This document shows positions 47,801 to 62,342 of a stretch of DNA of 64,000 bases, piece by piece. This stretch comes from Whitmania pigra (Eukaryota > Annelida > Clitellata > Hirudinida > Haemopidae), in contig JAJTWR010000044.1 in NCBI GenBank assembly GCA_021613335.1, positions 2,624,001 to 2,688,000 on the forward strand, given 5' to 3'. Within the stretch, counting starts at the first letter, position 1, and each line of letters starts with the position of its first letter. A program made the position numbers and the translations under genes. The notes under the pieces are model-generated. The model had not been told where the DNA came from and did no database searches. It was given only the letters and a program-made list of their open reading frames with translations.

Positions 47801-50800
47801 TGTTGATTATTATGCCATTAGCATCACTTAAAGGGATGATTTTGGATTTTTATCAGAAGCTAGAATTAAGAGGGCATTATCCCAGCTGCTAGCTACTTCA
47901 TTAACTAATCATCAAAGTCTAGATTTGCTAGATGTCGATGTTGATGTAAAGCTAGTTTTGTAACCTAGGGATTCCTCGGCTGGTCCTGGTTACTCCGTCG
48001 CGTTTACTCGGTTATTGCAGTACAACCGGGTACAACGGCTTTCAAATCGAGCAAATTCCTGCTCCGTCCAAAAAATCTCGTTATTCAACGGACGTCAATA
48101 TACATACTTGTATCACAGTCTATTTACATGTTGGTTATAAATATAATTTAGATATTCGTAAACCCAGGATAAGTTTTACTTGTCGACTAACAATTAATCT
48201 ATAATCAGTTTGTAATTGAAAATTATAATTTCAAAAACTCTAAAAATTTATAAACTCTTGCACGTAATTATGAATTTGTAATTATGCTTTTGTGATTTAA
48301 AAAAATGCTGAGCAATAAATTCTAACGGTGACAATTTATTGATGAAAGCATACAAAGAGGATGAGATAAGACAAATTCTATTTATCAATGATTTAAAGAT
48401 ATTTGCTAGGCATAATAGTATATTATTTTTAATAGAAATAAAAAAAATATTAACCAATAATAGAAACGAAATAGAATGCCAGCAGGAAAGCTCAGAGAGG
48501 TAACCTGAGTTACTCCTCGGAGTCAAAGATGATCAGGAACATGTCTCTGCTGGCACTTGTTTGCTTTCTCCTCTCGACACTCTCGATAAATTTTTTACAC
48601 TTTTTACCATCTTTCATCATCTTCACCGCTCCGTTTCAATACCATTTCCAAATCTTTCTGGAACTTCATAACCAAACCTAACTCAACTCTCGAGAAACGG
48701 AGAGGTGAAGATGATGAAAGATGGTAAAAAGTGGGAAAAGATAATCGAGAGTGTCGAGAGGAGAAAGCAAACAAGTGCCAGCAGAGACATCCTCCTGATA
48801 ATCTTTGGCTCTGAGGAGTAATTCAAGTTACCAATCTGAGCTTTCCTGCTGGCAATCTATTTCTACTTCGATCTGTCTCGATAACATTATCATTATTATT
48901 ATTGTATTCATAATTCGTAATGGTGTTGTTATTATTATTAGAGGAAATTTACACAAATCACACAATCATGAGATTATTATCCACTGATCGTAATTTGTGA
49001 TAAAAATTTGTGCATTGCTCATAAAACTAACATCAAGTTATATGAACTGCTAACGTGGATTGTCATTAATTTTACTCAAAAGTTTCAATAAATTTGAAAT
49101 TTTAACGTTTTTTTAGTCAATTTTACTTTGCGCAGTCAACTTTTGCTTAAAGACTTATTTAGACCTCAAAAAGAGGTTTTTCAACGGCTTATTTATATTA
49201 AATTCATTTAGCTTTGACAAGCAAGAAAGCATCCATCTTTGCCATTAGATCTGCCAGATTGAGAGACCAAGTCGACTGTGCAGTTTCGGAAGCAGAAAAA
49301 GCTTCGCAAATTGCTTTTCAGAAAACCGAAGTTGCTGTCAGCAGGTAGTGGCTAGGAGTGAACTCTTTAACCTATTACTCTATTGTTATTGATAACTTGT
49401 TAACAATAATAACTTTGATGATGATAATAATAATAACAATTTGATTTAATAATAAAATTTATTATTTATTATTTAAGAATGATATTAATGTTATTATTAG
49501 CATTATAATACCACTTCAAAAAAGTCTACGGCACCCGGTATTCCCAGGCGGTCACCCATCCAAGTACTAACCGGGCTCGACGTTATTAATGTTATTATTA
49601 GCATTATAACATTAATTTTGCTTACATTATTAACGTTAATATTAATAACAAATTAATTAATTAACAATAATTGTTGTAATTTAAATAATTAATTATGTAT
49701 CAATTGTGATCCAACGTCGCCATTCACCGGTAACAAACATGCTGTTTAAACTGATAAAGCAAAATGGGTGCCGATTTCTCGAATGGGTTACTTTCCGACA
49801 AGTATCTATAATATCAACAGTAGTTACGTGTCTTGTTCGAAACCCAGCCTGCACTGCCAGGGAGCGCTATATAAATAGTGGATCGATTAAAAATGCTATA
49901 TAAAATTAATATTGATTATATTAATTATTGTATAAAAAATGATATCACATCCTATTCTAATGCATAAGGCACTCAAAAGATATGATAAATACAAATAAAA
50001 ATATTAAGCCTTTGTTAGGGGGTCGTTTGATTTCATTCATTTTGAAGGATGAATGTGGCGAGAGCCAAGGCCGAGATGGCAACTGAGGTTGCGGAACAAG
50101 CGAAGATAGATTCTCAAATAGCTTTCCAGATATCAAGCAAATCATGGGGAAATATCATAAAAGGTATAATTTCAGAACCAAATTACATTATTCATCTATT
50201 TTCAATGTTTTCTCAAAATTTCAGATTCAGACCTCGGAGATTCCATCCAACTTCGCCATTCGCAGGCAGAAAGCAATGGATTAAAAGATCTTTCAACCAA
50301 AGAACCAATCGGGAGTTCTTTGATCAAGCACGTCCTAAACTCTTCTTTGCGAAAATCTTTCAGACTTTCTCAGCGCTCAAATAAACATTCTGAGAAAAGT
50401 GAAGAAACCCATAATGAGCAGGAGGCAGATAATTACAAAGAAACCGAAATTATTTCCAATCCACAGCAAACGAATGAAATGTCACAAAACCACTCCTCCG
50501 TCTCACAACCGAATGACGTTGCTGTTAAGCAAGAAGATATCCAATGTTATTCCCTAATTTGATGTTTCACTTTACCGATATTTTTATCTAAAGATTAATT
50601 AAGTGCACGAATTGTGTCACATTTAATCAGGTTCTAATGAAATCTTCACCAAATTCGATATTATTCGGTAGAATAAATGAGCTATTTCTAATAATTGGCA
50701 TAAACAAATGAAGCATTCCAAATTGCAGATTCTTCATTAGAATCGGAAGCGTATGGTCTCACAAGGCCAGTAGCCTTCAATCGACCTTCGATCGCCTTAA

Positions 50801-51089
50801 AAAGAAACAAAAGCCAACAATCGAAAGTTGTGCCTGCAAAACTTCCACCTCTGAAAACCTTTCCATTAAAACCTGAGGCTCTTGTCAAACCCCAACCCTG
50901 TAAAACGTCAAGCAAGGTTCACAAATCAAATACTTACAATAAGGCAATACTTAAATTTAATCACAAATATGTGAACATTTAAACATTCATTTTCAGACGA
51001 AAGAAACTTTATCATGGTGTCTGCTCATGTTTTTCAACATTGTCATAGCAGTTTCAATTCTTGTTCTTCTGCATAAAATCCTCGTGTGA
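44891..51089 (+). CDS. JPH: Junctophilin, 651 aa, nine exons
   Basis: Junctophilins bridge plasma membrane and endo/sarcoplasmic reticulum at calcium-signalling junctions. Exons are 44891-45269, 45387-45777, 46694-46882, 47169-47314, 49212-49344, 50048-50163, 50225-50545, 50729-50916 and 50997-51089 (1956 nt). The start [18 protein letters not shown] matches the family start; a stop lies in frame just upstream. Six MORN motifs fall in residues 1-150 (e.g. [31 protein letters not shown]) and two at about 308-352 ([28 protein letters not shown]), the usual 6+2 layout. A Lys/Ser-rich joining region separates them. Residues 370-450 are the conserved helical region ([20 protein letters not shown]), then a divergent region, then a C-terminal anchor at 628-648 ([20 protein letters not shown]). 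The exon-3 start could be up to 33 nt earlier, and the exon-7 donor (AAT|GTTATT) is weak. Confidence 0.95.
48463..48869. repeat. Long palindrome (hairpin) in junctophilin intron 4
   Basis: The left arm at about 48463-48637 and right arm at about 48694-48869 are inverted copies with roughly 85-90% identity by eye, separated by a ~56-base loop. Shared strings include CAGCAGGAAAGCTCAGA, TCTCTGCTGGCACTTGTTTG and TACCATCTTTCATCATCTTC. Transcription of either strand would give a hairpin of about 175 bp. There is no coding content; matching short frames on opposite strands (…[15 protein letters not shown] and …[15 protein letters not shown]) are the two arms read outward. No clear target duplication is visible. 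Confidence 0.92.
49522..49582 (-). pseudogene. 5S rRNA 3'-half fragment
   Basis: The minus strand reads GAGCCCGGTTAGTACTTGGA, then TGGGTGACCGCCTGGGAATA and CCGGGTGCCGTAGACTT, the last ~60 nt of an animal 5S rRNA, followed by a T-run terminator. The 5' half (A box and most of the internal promoter) is absent; the sequence changes abruptly to ATT-rich DNA at 49583. It is a 5S-derived pseudogene or the head of a decayed 5S-derived SINE, within junctophilin intron 5. Confidence 0.93.
49690..49885 (+). repeat. SINE-like element with GCGCTATATAAAT tail
   Basis: Contains TTGTTCGAAACCCAGCCTGC, then ACTGCCAGGGAGCGCTATAT and AAAT. These strings recur in the minus-strand copies near 38.87 and 39.43 kb. 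It is in junctophilin intron 5, about 110 bp after the 5S fragment. Confidence 0.7.
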
Positions 51090-52601
51090 ATTCCTAGTGT
51101 TACAAGATTTTGTAAATTTCAATTCTTTCTTTCTTTCTTTCTAATAACAGATGTTTCAGCAAGTCTGACTCTGTGTTTTTTTTAATTTGTATGACCTTTT
51201 GTTCAATAAACATTTAAAAAGTTGTTTTATTTAAAACCAATGAGTGGGGTTTAACTGAGTTTAACAATTATTAAAATTAATTTTTGAGATTATTGATTTG
51301 CCGTCATTATCGGTAATTAATAGCCATAATTACTTTAGAAATTTGGAATATTCAACAGTGAATTATTTGCCAAGCTGCACGATAGCATTTTGTGACTCAT
51401 AAAAGTGACGCCGATGTCTTCACTTTCGAATTCTATATATTTTATAATATACTTTATTACTGTTTAACAACATGTAATTCGATAAAGCACTCTAGAATTA
51501 GGGAATAAATTCATCCCATGTATATTCATTATGTTATAGGATTTTATTAAATCTCAACATATTGAGATGAAACCGATGAAATGGCCTTTTTCATTCGCAA
51601 AAAAGAACTTTCCTGGATATTATTCACCAGTGTCAAGTTATACTGCTGAAAAGAACATCAAGCCTCCAAAACACTTCAAGCAATTTGCATATTGTGTGCA
51701 AGTAGAACATACGTTCGAAAAATGGTATCTTAAACGTAATATAAGAAATAACATTTCGACATGACGACTTCGTAATTGTTCAAATAATGACTGTTAATTT
51801 CCGAGATTTCAAATTGTTAATACTGAACAATTTTATTGAACGTAAATGATGAATGTATTTACTGCTTTTACATACTTTTACATTTAATCCAAAAATTATA
51901 AACTCTTTACATTTAAAAGGCTCAATTACATGCTAGTCGTGAATTCTTCGATATTCTTTAATATTTGTTTCACTTATTATTCAGCATTCCATCCAAGCTT
52001 TCGAAACGTAGAATAACCACAAGAATTACAAAAGATATTCTGACTCATGGCGGAAATAGCTTTCCAGACAGGTCAATGCATCATTCACAGCTCAGTCATG
52101 ACATTCCTCTGTTGAATGTCCTTGCCAGGAATTGAAATGATTCTACGCCACAACAGGAGTGCAGAGAAGTGCAAGCAAAGCAAAGTCTGCATGTGCACCT
52201 AAGCATTCCTAATTGAAGGCCAACTTCGAATGTGCTGAGATCGGCTGAACAACTTGGCTGCTGTGGATGCAACAATAATGTTGTTCTCGTGCAGTTGAGT
52301 ACTCATCTCTTAACAAATTGCTTATTCGCCAGATTTCAATATTTCACTTTAGTTTCGAGGTTCTTACTTTTTCGAGAAGTTTATTTGCGATTGTAAAAGG
52401 AAAGTTTTTTTGTGAATTGACGAGGTGAGACGATTGGGCATTCAATGTTTTAAATTCAACTACATTTGACAAGATTCACGAAACGAAGTAAATATCCTGG
52501 CATCGCAGGACTGAACTCCAGGCAGAAATTTGTACATTTGCTACGCAGACGTTTCATCAAACTTGTGGATTTAACAAAGAAGATATCAATTTAATATAAT
52601 A
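51090..52601. other. Intergenic region between junctophilin and calmodulin
   Basis: Contains a (TTTC)n tract at about 51122-51142 and an AATAAA near 51206 that could serve the junctophilin transcript. The frame 51567-51764 has no recognisable domain. The calmodulin promoter and 5' UTR must lie here; no specific element is identified. Confidence 0.6.
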
Positions 52602-56728
<4,127 letters not shown>

Positions 56729-57848
56729 GACTGTCTTCCTACGCGGTGTCGTTCAATGTGCAAACCTTTTCAATTCGTTATTGACATTTTCTCACGCAAT
56801 TTTTTTTTCTTAAATCAAATGTCTGTTTTGTACTGAATGACTATAATTGATGTTTTCATTTAGTTGTTGACTTGTAAATTCTTAATTGAGTAAAAGTTTT
56901 AAAACGTTTTATTGTGATCGCTAAATAAAGCAACCTATGAGTTCCTATAAAAGCCAAAGTACAGTTTGTGCAAACCATAAGTCCAAATCATCTAAGTTAT
57001 GCAACGGACTATAATCAAATAAATAAATAAATTGTGCAAAACTCTAAGCTTAAATGCAGTCAGAAGCGAATTAGCCGTGAGTACTCCCCATAGTTTTGTC
57101 AAACTAGCTAATTATAATTTTGTTATTAAGAAATTTTACCACATGATTATAAATGTATTTATGTATTTGTATTTAACCCCGAAATATTTCATTTTAACAT
57201 TTTGGCACATTAACCTAAAATTCAAACTCGTTATTTCGAGTCCAATAAGTTATTGGCAATAACGCGCAAAATTTATCGCCGAGTTGTCTTGCTGGAAATA
57301 AAAGTTCTTCCAAAATAAGATTTCCCATTAGGCGGTGGTCATCTAACACTTTATATAATCTCTTAAGAGATTGTAGACACGATGTTAGCCCATTCCACTC
57401 TTGCCAACTTATGATGTTTCCTAAGAGTTGGAATATTTAATATTTTTCATATTATAAAACGTTATTCAATTTAAAACATAACAAATAATTTAACGAATAT
57501 TGAGACCAAATTCATTTCTACTCTGATTAACTAAAAATTTACCAGTTGAGATTTTCGCATCAGGAGTCTCTGCCTACAAACTGTAAATTTCTTGGGTCTT
57601 CATTCTCCAAGATTAGTTTTTCTCCTTAATCCTCAGGAACATGTACGGGGTTCCGGGTGACGGTATTGGAGCGAATGATCGTTGTAATTTACTTATTCGA
57701 ATAATTTGCTGGTTTGAAGTCTTTAATCTATGTTCTCTCCTTCTAATTTATATTTTTTTTATTTTAAGTTAAAAATGTATCAGTTGCCGTTGGGCGCAGG
57801 TGTTCCTAACGAGGTGTTGATTTATTTTATTGTCGTGGTTTTAGGAGA
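56729..57848. other. Calmodulin 3' UTR and intergenic region
   Basis: An AATAAA at about 56923 is a plausible calmodulin poly(A) signal. A LINE/SINE tail follows at 56975-57031. No coding sequence recognised up to the FAM169-like gene. The small frame 57032-57262 is not supported. Confidence 0.6.
56975..57031 (+). repeat. LINE/SINE 3' tail fragment
   Basis: Reads CCAAATCATCTAAGTTATGC, AACGGACTATAATC, then an AAATAAATAAAT tail. One of four copies in the window. Confidence 0.88.
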
Positions 57849-59296
57849 ATGAATTGTGAACATTTATCGGAATGGACTCAAGCAGTGACTTTCGAAGAAT
57901 TGAAGGATGTGTTTTGTTTTGACATTTCACAGAATATTTCCTACCTGAGTACTGATAATAAACAGTGCTTCAAGTGCCATGAGGAGGTTGCATTGGTTTG
58001 AGATGTGTACATCAAAATGTGATTTACAAAATGAATTTTCAGCTGTTTATTGAGGCTCAACAAGTTCAAGTACCACATGAAGCTCAAGAGCCGATTAATA
58101 TTTGCTTGAGTTTCAAAAATTGTTCCACTTGCAACTTATGTAAGAAAGTAGCTGCATGGAAGATGTTATCTAAATTCTGAAAACACTGATAATTGCCTTA
58201 AAGATCAATACATTTGGTGCTGCAAGCAATGGGTCAGTATTGATGCTGTATTAGATTTAGCTACAAAACAAGAAGACAGAGTGCTGAAAACAGTAAACGG
58301 TTTATTTCTAATTAAGGAAAATTTGATGTCAAATGGGTTTTTTCAAATTTATTATGTAACAAAATCTATCTGAAGAATCAATGTGAAATAGAACATTCGA
58401 TGCTTGCTTAATTAATTTAACCCATATTATGACACAAGGACTTTGTTTAAAATAATTGATTTTAAAAGCAGAAATTTATAATTTGCACTTTCCATTTTTA
58501 AGGCTGATGTCCCAAAGGACTACATCATCATCTACTTACTAGGGCAGGTGTGTCACAACCAATATGACCTTGACCTGACATTGATCGAGAGTCCTGTTGG
58601 TTTTGGTAACTTCCACTCCACTTTTAAACTGCTGTTTGAAGACTGTTGCGCAAAAGGATTTTACATCTTAAAAACAAGTGGTGAGTCTCTCATTTAAAGT
58701 GGTCTTCACAATCTAATATGGCATCATTTATCAGTTTTTATGCTGTTATTTTATCTATTTTATTCTTTGTTATTTCTTTTTCTTCACACACACCAGCCAT
58801 TTTGTGCACAATATTTTTCAGGTTGTGATCTTCTTCCATTCTTTCCGATAGTTGACTTCCTCTACATCCGAAAAAAATACAGAAATAAAGGCCTCGGGAA
58901 AATGATGTTGTTGGCCATCTTAAACGAGCACGCAGGGGCAGATCTCTATTTCTCAGTTCCTCTCAGTTTCTCTCTGCACAAAAGTAATTATCTGATCTTT
59001 GTTAATCGTGAGATTTAGAATATTATTAAAATTATAGAACATGTTGAGTGCTTAAAATTGTTTAAATGAATGTAGTGCTAATTAATTCTCTTAATTACCA
59101 GTATGTTCAGTAATATGTTAAGAATCAGTAAGGAAATCCCACTCCATTATCAGTCCTCAGTTCAGTGCTCAGAATCAATCAGTCCCTGAAGAACATTTTG
59201 TGGGGAGTTGATGGTAAGGACAGATTCAGCATCTACTACTACCTTGCATCCGAACGTCTTCAAGCCATCCGTAATGGGGCACTAGTGACTTGCTGA
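57849..59296 (+). CDS. FAM169-like protein with GNAT-type motif, 267 aa
   Basis: Exons are 57849-57995, 58043-58139, 58204-58292, 58503-58680, 58822-58983 and 59166-59296; junctions are in phase, total 804 nt. The layout follows vertebrate FAM169 (SLAP75) proteins: a tryptophan-containing segment (CKQWVSIDAVLDL; family: DQWWAIDDIV), a YIIIYLLGQV strand (family: VVLYVLNRII), an FLYIRKKYRNKGLGKMML block (family: MFLRKKYRGKDFG), and a late ILWGVDGKDRFSIYYYL segment (family: LWEVEG...). Residues 191-196 (RNKGLG) fit the acetyl-CoA-binding R/QxxGxG/A motif of GNAT enzymes, so acetyltransferase activity is possible but inferred. The first intron is only 47 bp. An AG precedes the ATG (57841-57844), so an upstream 5' exon may exist. 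The exon-3 donor ACA|GTAAAC is the one that keeps frame. Confidence 0.72.
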
Positions 59297-59635
59297 TGCT
59301 TTTGGAGTTAACATTTACCGAAGAGTTTCATCATCTAATCCAGCGGCTTTCATCTTCGAAATCATGTTGCATCTATGTCTTTGCATACATCATTTCTAAC
59401 TCGTTTTAAGAGACTTCATAAAAGACATTGTTTATTTTAAAGTTAGTTATTTAATATTTTTACAAATGGGTCATCGATGAATTGGTGAACAAAGCATTGC
59501 AAATTTATTAGTCGTCTAATGTGACATTGAATACTCAGTGAAACATTAAATACCCAGTTCAGTGGTTTCATTGCAAAGCCTGAGTTATTTGACAGCTTGA
59601 TCCCAATTCGATGTTATTTTGCTAAAATTTATTCC

Positions 59636-62145
59636 CTAATAGTAATTAACTGGCAAGTTGTAGGGAGATGAAGAAATTATGTGCACATCCCAATCACTGG
59701 AGAGAGAGAGTTTGCTGCGAATAATCGAGGAAACCATTTCGGTGTCGCTCTGATTAGAGCCTGATAACTTCTTAGGATTTTGTCTGGCAATGATAATGGT
59801 TTCAACACGTTCAGTGATAATTCCTTTATGATAATAATGTCAATAATCGGTGAGGGGCCATTGGCCCGTGCTGTTTTTTTTTATAATAATAATAATAAAT
59901 AAATCATCAATTGTGTATCAGAAACTAGAATCATCATACCTTAGATTGTCAAGACATTGAGAAAGTAGCAATGCTTTTCTGTTCAGACTTTTCAGGAAAT
60001 TAAAAACAAATGGTTTTTTTAATCTATCAGGTAGGCAAGACATCTGGCATTTGTGAGATAAATTCAATTTCACCATTACACCATAAAATAAATAATATAA
60101 TAATAATAATAAACATTAATCTGATTCAAAATACCTCTGAGAGAAACTCATATAATAATGACCTGGACACTTTTACGGGTTTGAAAATCTCACTGCAACG
60201 ATCAAACAATTTTAAAGTATAGATTATAGGATATTGTAACATTCGACAAAAATGTAAAAGACTTTCACTTGATCTTAGTGCGAAGATCGGCTAATGACTC
60301 CTCACTCCAATTAACTCACCCAAACTGAACTTCTGCAGAGGGATATTCGCTCCACAATTGACTTAGTTGATCATCAAGAAACTTTCTCCTGAGATCTTCG
60401 TATTCCTCACACCATGAGATGAAAAATGCCTCCTTTTTGTCGCAATCAATAAGGGCAGTAGGTTGAGGACAGAAAAAAACAGTCGTCAGCAGCTTTTGTA
60501 TGTGGGACTCGGTCTAAATAGTTTTTTAAGTATAAAAAATTGACTGCATTGTGACTTTCACTCCATCTCATCTAAAGTTTGTACAAGTCCCAAAAAACAA
60601 ATATTTATTTTGCAACTAATTATTCCAACAACTGTGAAAGACTAGTAGATTCTTAGATTTGAGAATTTTTAAAAACGATACTCAGGCATAATTTGGTATT
60701 CGTGGAGTTATACTTAACAATCTCCAACCTTGCACATACCCTGAACATGCAATTCAGGTGCATAGTAGGTAGAATTTGATTTGAGTAAACTGCATCTGTG
60801 TGATCTGTGAGGTAGGACAAACATCATCAGAGTTTTGACCATCTGGAAGTATGAAGATTAGTTCTCAATTCCACCATCCAAATTTAAAAATTGTTAATTA
60901 CCTCATATGTAACAACAACAGCTATTAATAAATTTATCAATTAATTAATTGATTGTGTTCAATTCAAAACCCAGCTTACGCTTTTAAAAAGCACCTCTGA
61001 AGCAAGTCAAATAAACAAAATAAAGAGCTATGCACTATGTAAATGCAACTGCATTAATTGATTGAGAAGGTCATTGTTTTCTAAAATAGTCATCCTTGAA
61101 ATCAAAGTCTATTACAAAAACTACAGTCAGCAAAAAAATGAAAGCTGTTTCTCACCTTATTGACTTGATCGGAATTCTTACCAACCACAACTGCCTGTCT
61201 TCCTTGGCAGAAAAATGCAACTAAAGACCTATGTACAAACTCAAACACTGAAGGATCTTCTAAGCTGGAGAAAAATGTCTCATTGACCTTCAAAATTTAA
61301 AACTAAATTTGTAAATGTAATGTTCTTCAGATATTGTAATTTGTTTTAAATATGCAATTATTCATAATTTCTGCATTAATTCAGCAAAAATGTTATCATG
61401 AGAAGCTCACTTCAATGTCTTTTTCATGGTTTTCTTTCATTATTTCAACCAGTCGTCGTAAATCTTCCTTCACAATTGTATATCCAGTTGTGGCATTCTA
61501 CATAATTTTATAGAAAACTTATTTAAAATTCTTCCTCAAACAGTATTCAAAACCCATTTTGATCAAACAAATCTTTTTAATGCATACATTGGCCAATGTC
61601 ACTCTGAGTTGAAGAACACACTTGGTCAACCATTGAAAACATACATCTTTCCACTGAAGAAATTGCTTGAGTTTTTCATAATCAGGTATCAAACAGAGTG
61701 AATGAGCTTTCATCTCCCCCTGATCAATGGCACCAAACACCACTGCAGCCAATGCAATCTTTTTTTCCATTGAATCATAAAATTTGGCTTCTAAAAATAA
61801 ATCTCCAGGGCACTTCATTATCGCCCCACAGAGTATTTGGCGACCCATGAATCCCACGGCATCCCAGTCAACATAATCTGCTTTCCCCGACTTGCCGTCT
61901 GGTGATCTGCTCACAGTCCAAGCGCTATGTATTCGGGGTCCACATATATTGTCCCAGTAGTTTAAAACAACCGCTTGAATAGCACATTCTCCGCAACCAT
62001 TGTCCACATAAAATATAGGGAATTTTGTGCACGGGACCACGGACAGCTCTGAAGAATTGTGCTTTTGTACATTAGAAACCTCCTCTAACGTGCTAAATCC
62101 TTCACACAAATTGTTTATATTTGACATTTTATCGTCAGCGTTCAT
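59636..62145 (-). CDS. C9orf72: C9orf72-like protein (longin/DENN family)
   Basis: In vertebrates C9orf72 acts with SMCR8 and WDR41 in autophagy and Rab/Arf regulation. Minus-strand exons are 62145-61588, 61497-61411, 61287-61156 and 60513-60320, with a possible last exon 59783-59636; these join in phase to 372 codons. Residues 63-72 YWDNICGPRI match the diagnostic YWDNILGPR of the longin domain. The VFGAIDQGEMKAHSLCLIPD region and the exon-3 end QAVVVGKNSDQVNK (family: CSVVVGSSAEKVNK) also match. The protein is shorter than the ~480-aa vertebrate form; the DENN C-terminal part is reduced or has exons I missed. Exon 4 would end at a TGA immediately after its donor if not spliced. The gene is convergent with the FAM169-like gene, 340 bp apart. 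Confidence 0.83.
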
Positions 62146-62342
62146 TATCAGTTAAAAATCCATAATCAGCAGTGGTTATCGATAACTGTGGATGAGCAGC
62201 TGACCAAAATAGGCATGTAATCGATCGAACTTTGCACTGATCCGATCTTGAGCGCCCCATCATTATGAATCACTACAATAATTTTTTAAAATTATATGAC
62301 AATATAAATTTATTTTTATAAAATTTTTTTGAAGCAAAATAA
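62146..62342. promoter_or_regulatory. Upstream region of the C9orf72-like gene
   Basis: About 200 bp between the C9orf72-like ATG and a pogo-type transposon end. It must hold the 5' UTR or core promoter unless an upstream non-coding exon exists beyond the transposon. No TATA box or other motif is convincing. Confidence 0.35.

Noticed and set aside
51567..51764. 65-residue plus-strand frame between junctophilin and calmodulin
   Set aside because: Isolated, with no recognisable domain and no support from splice phases.
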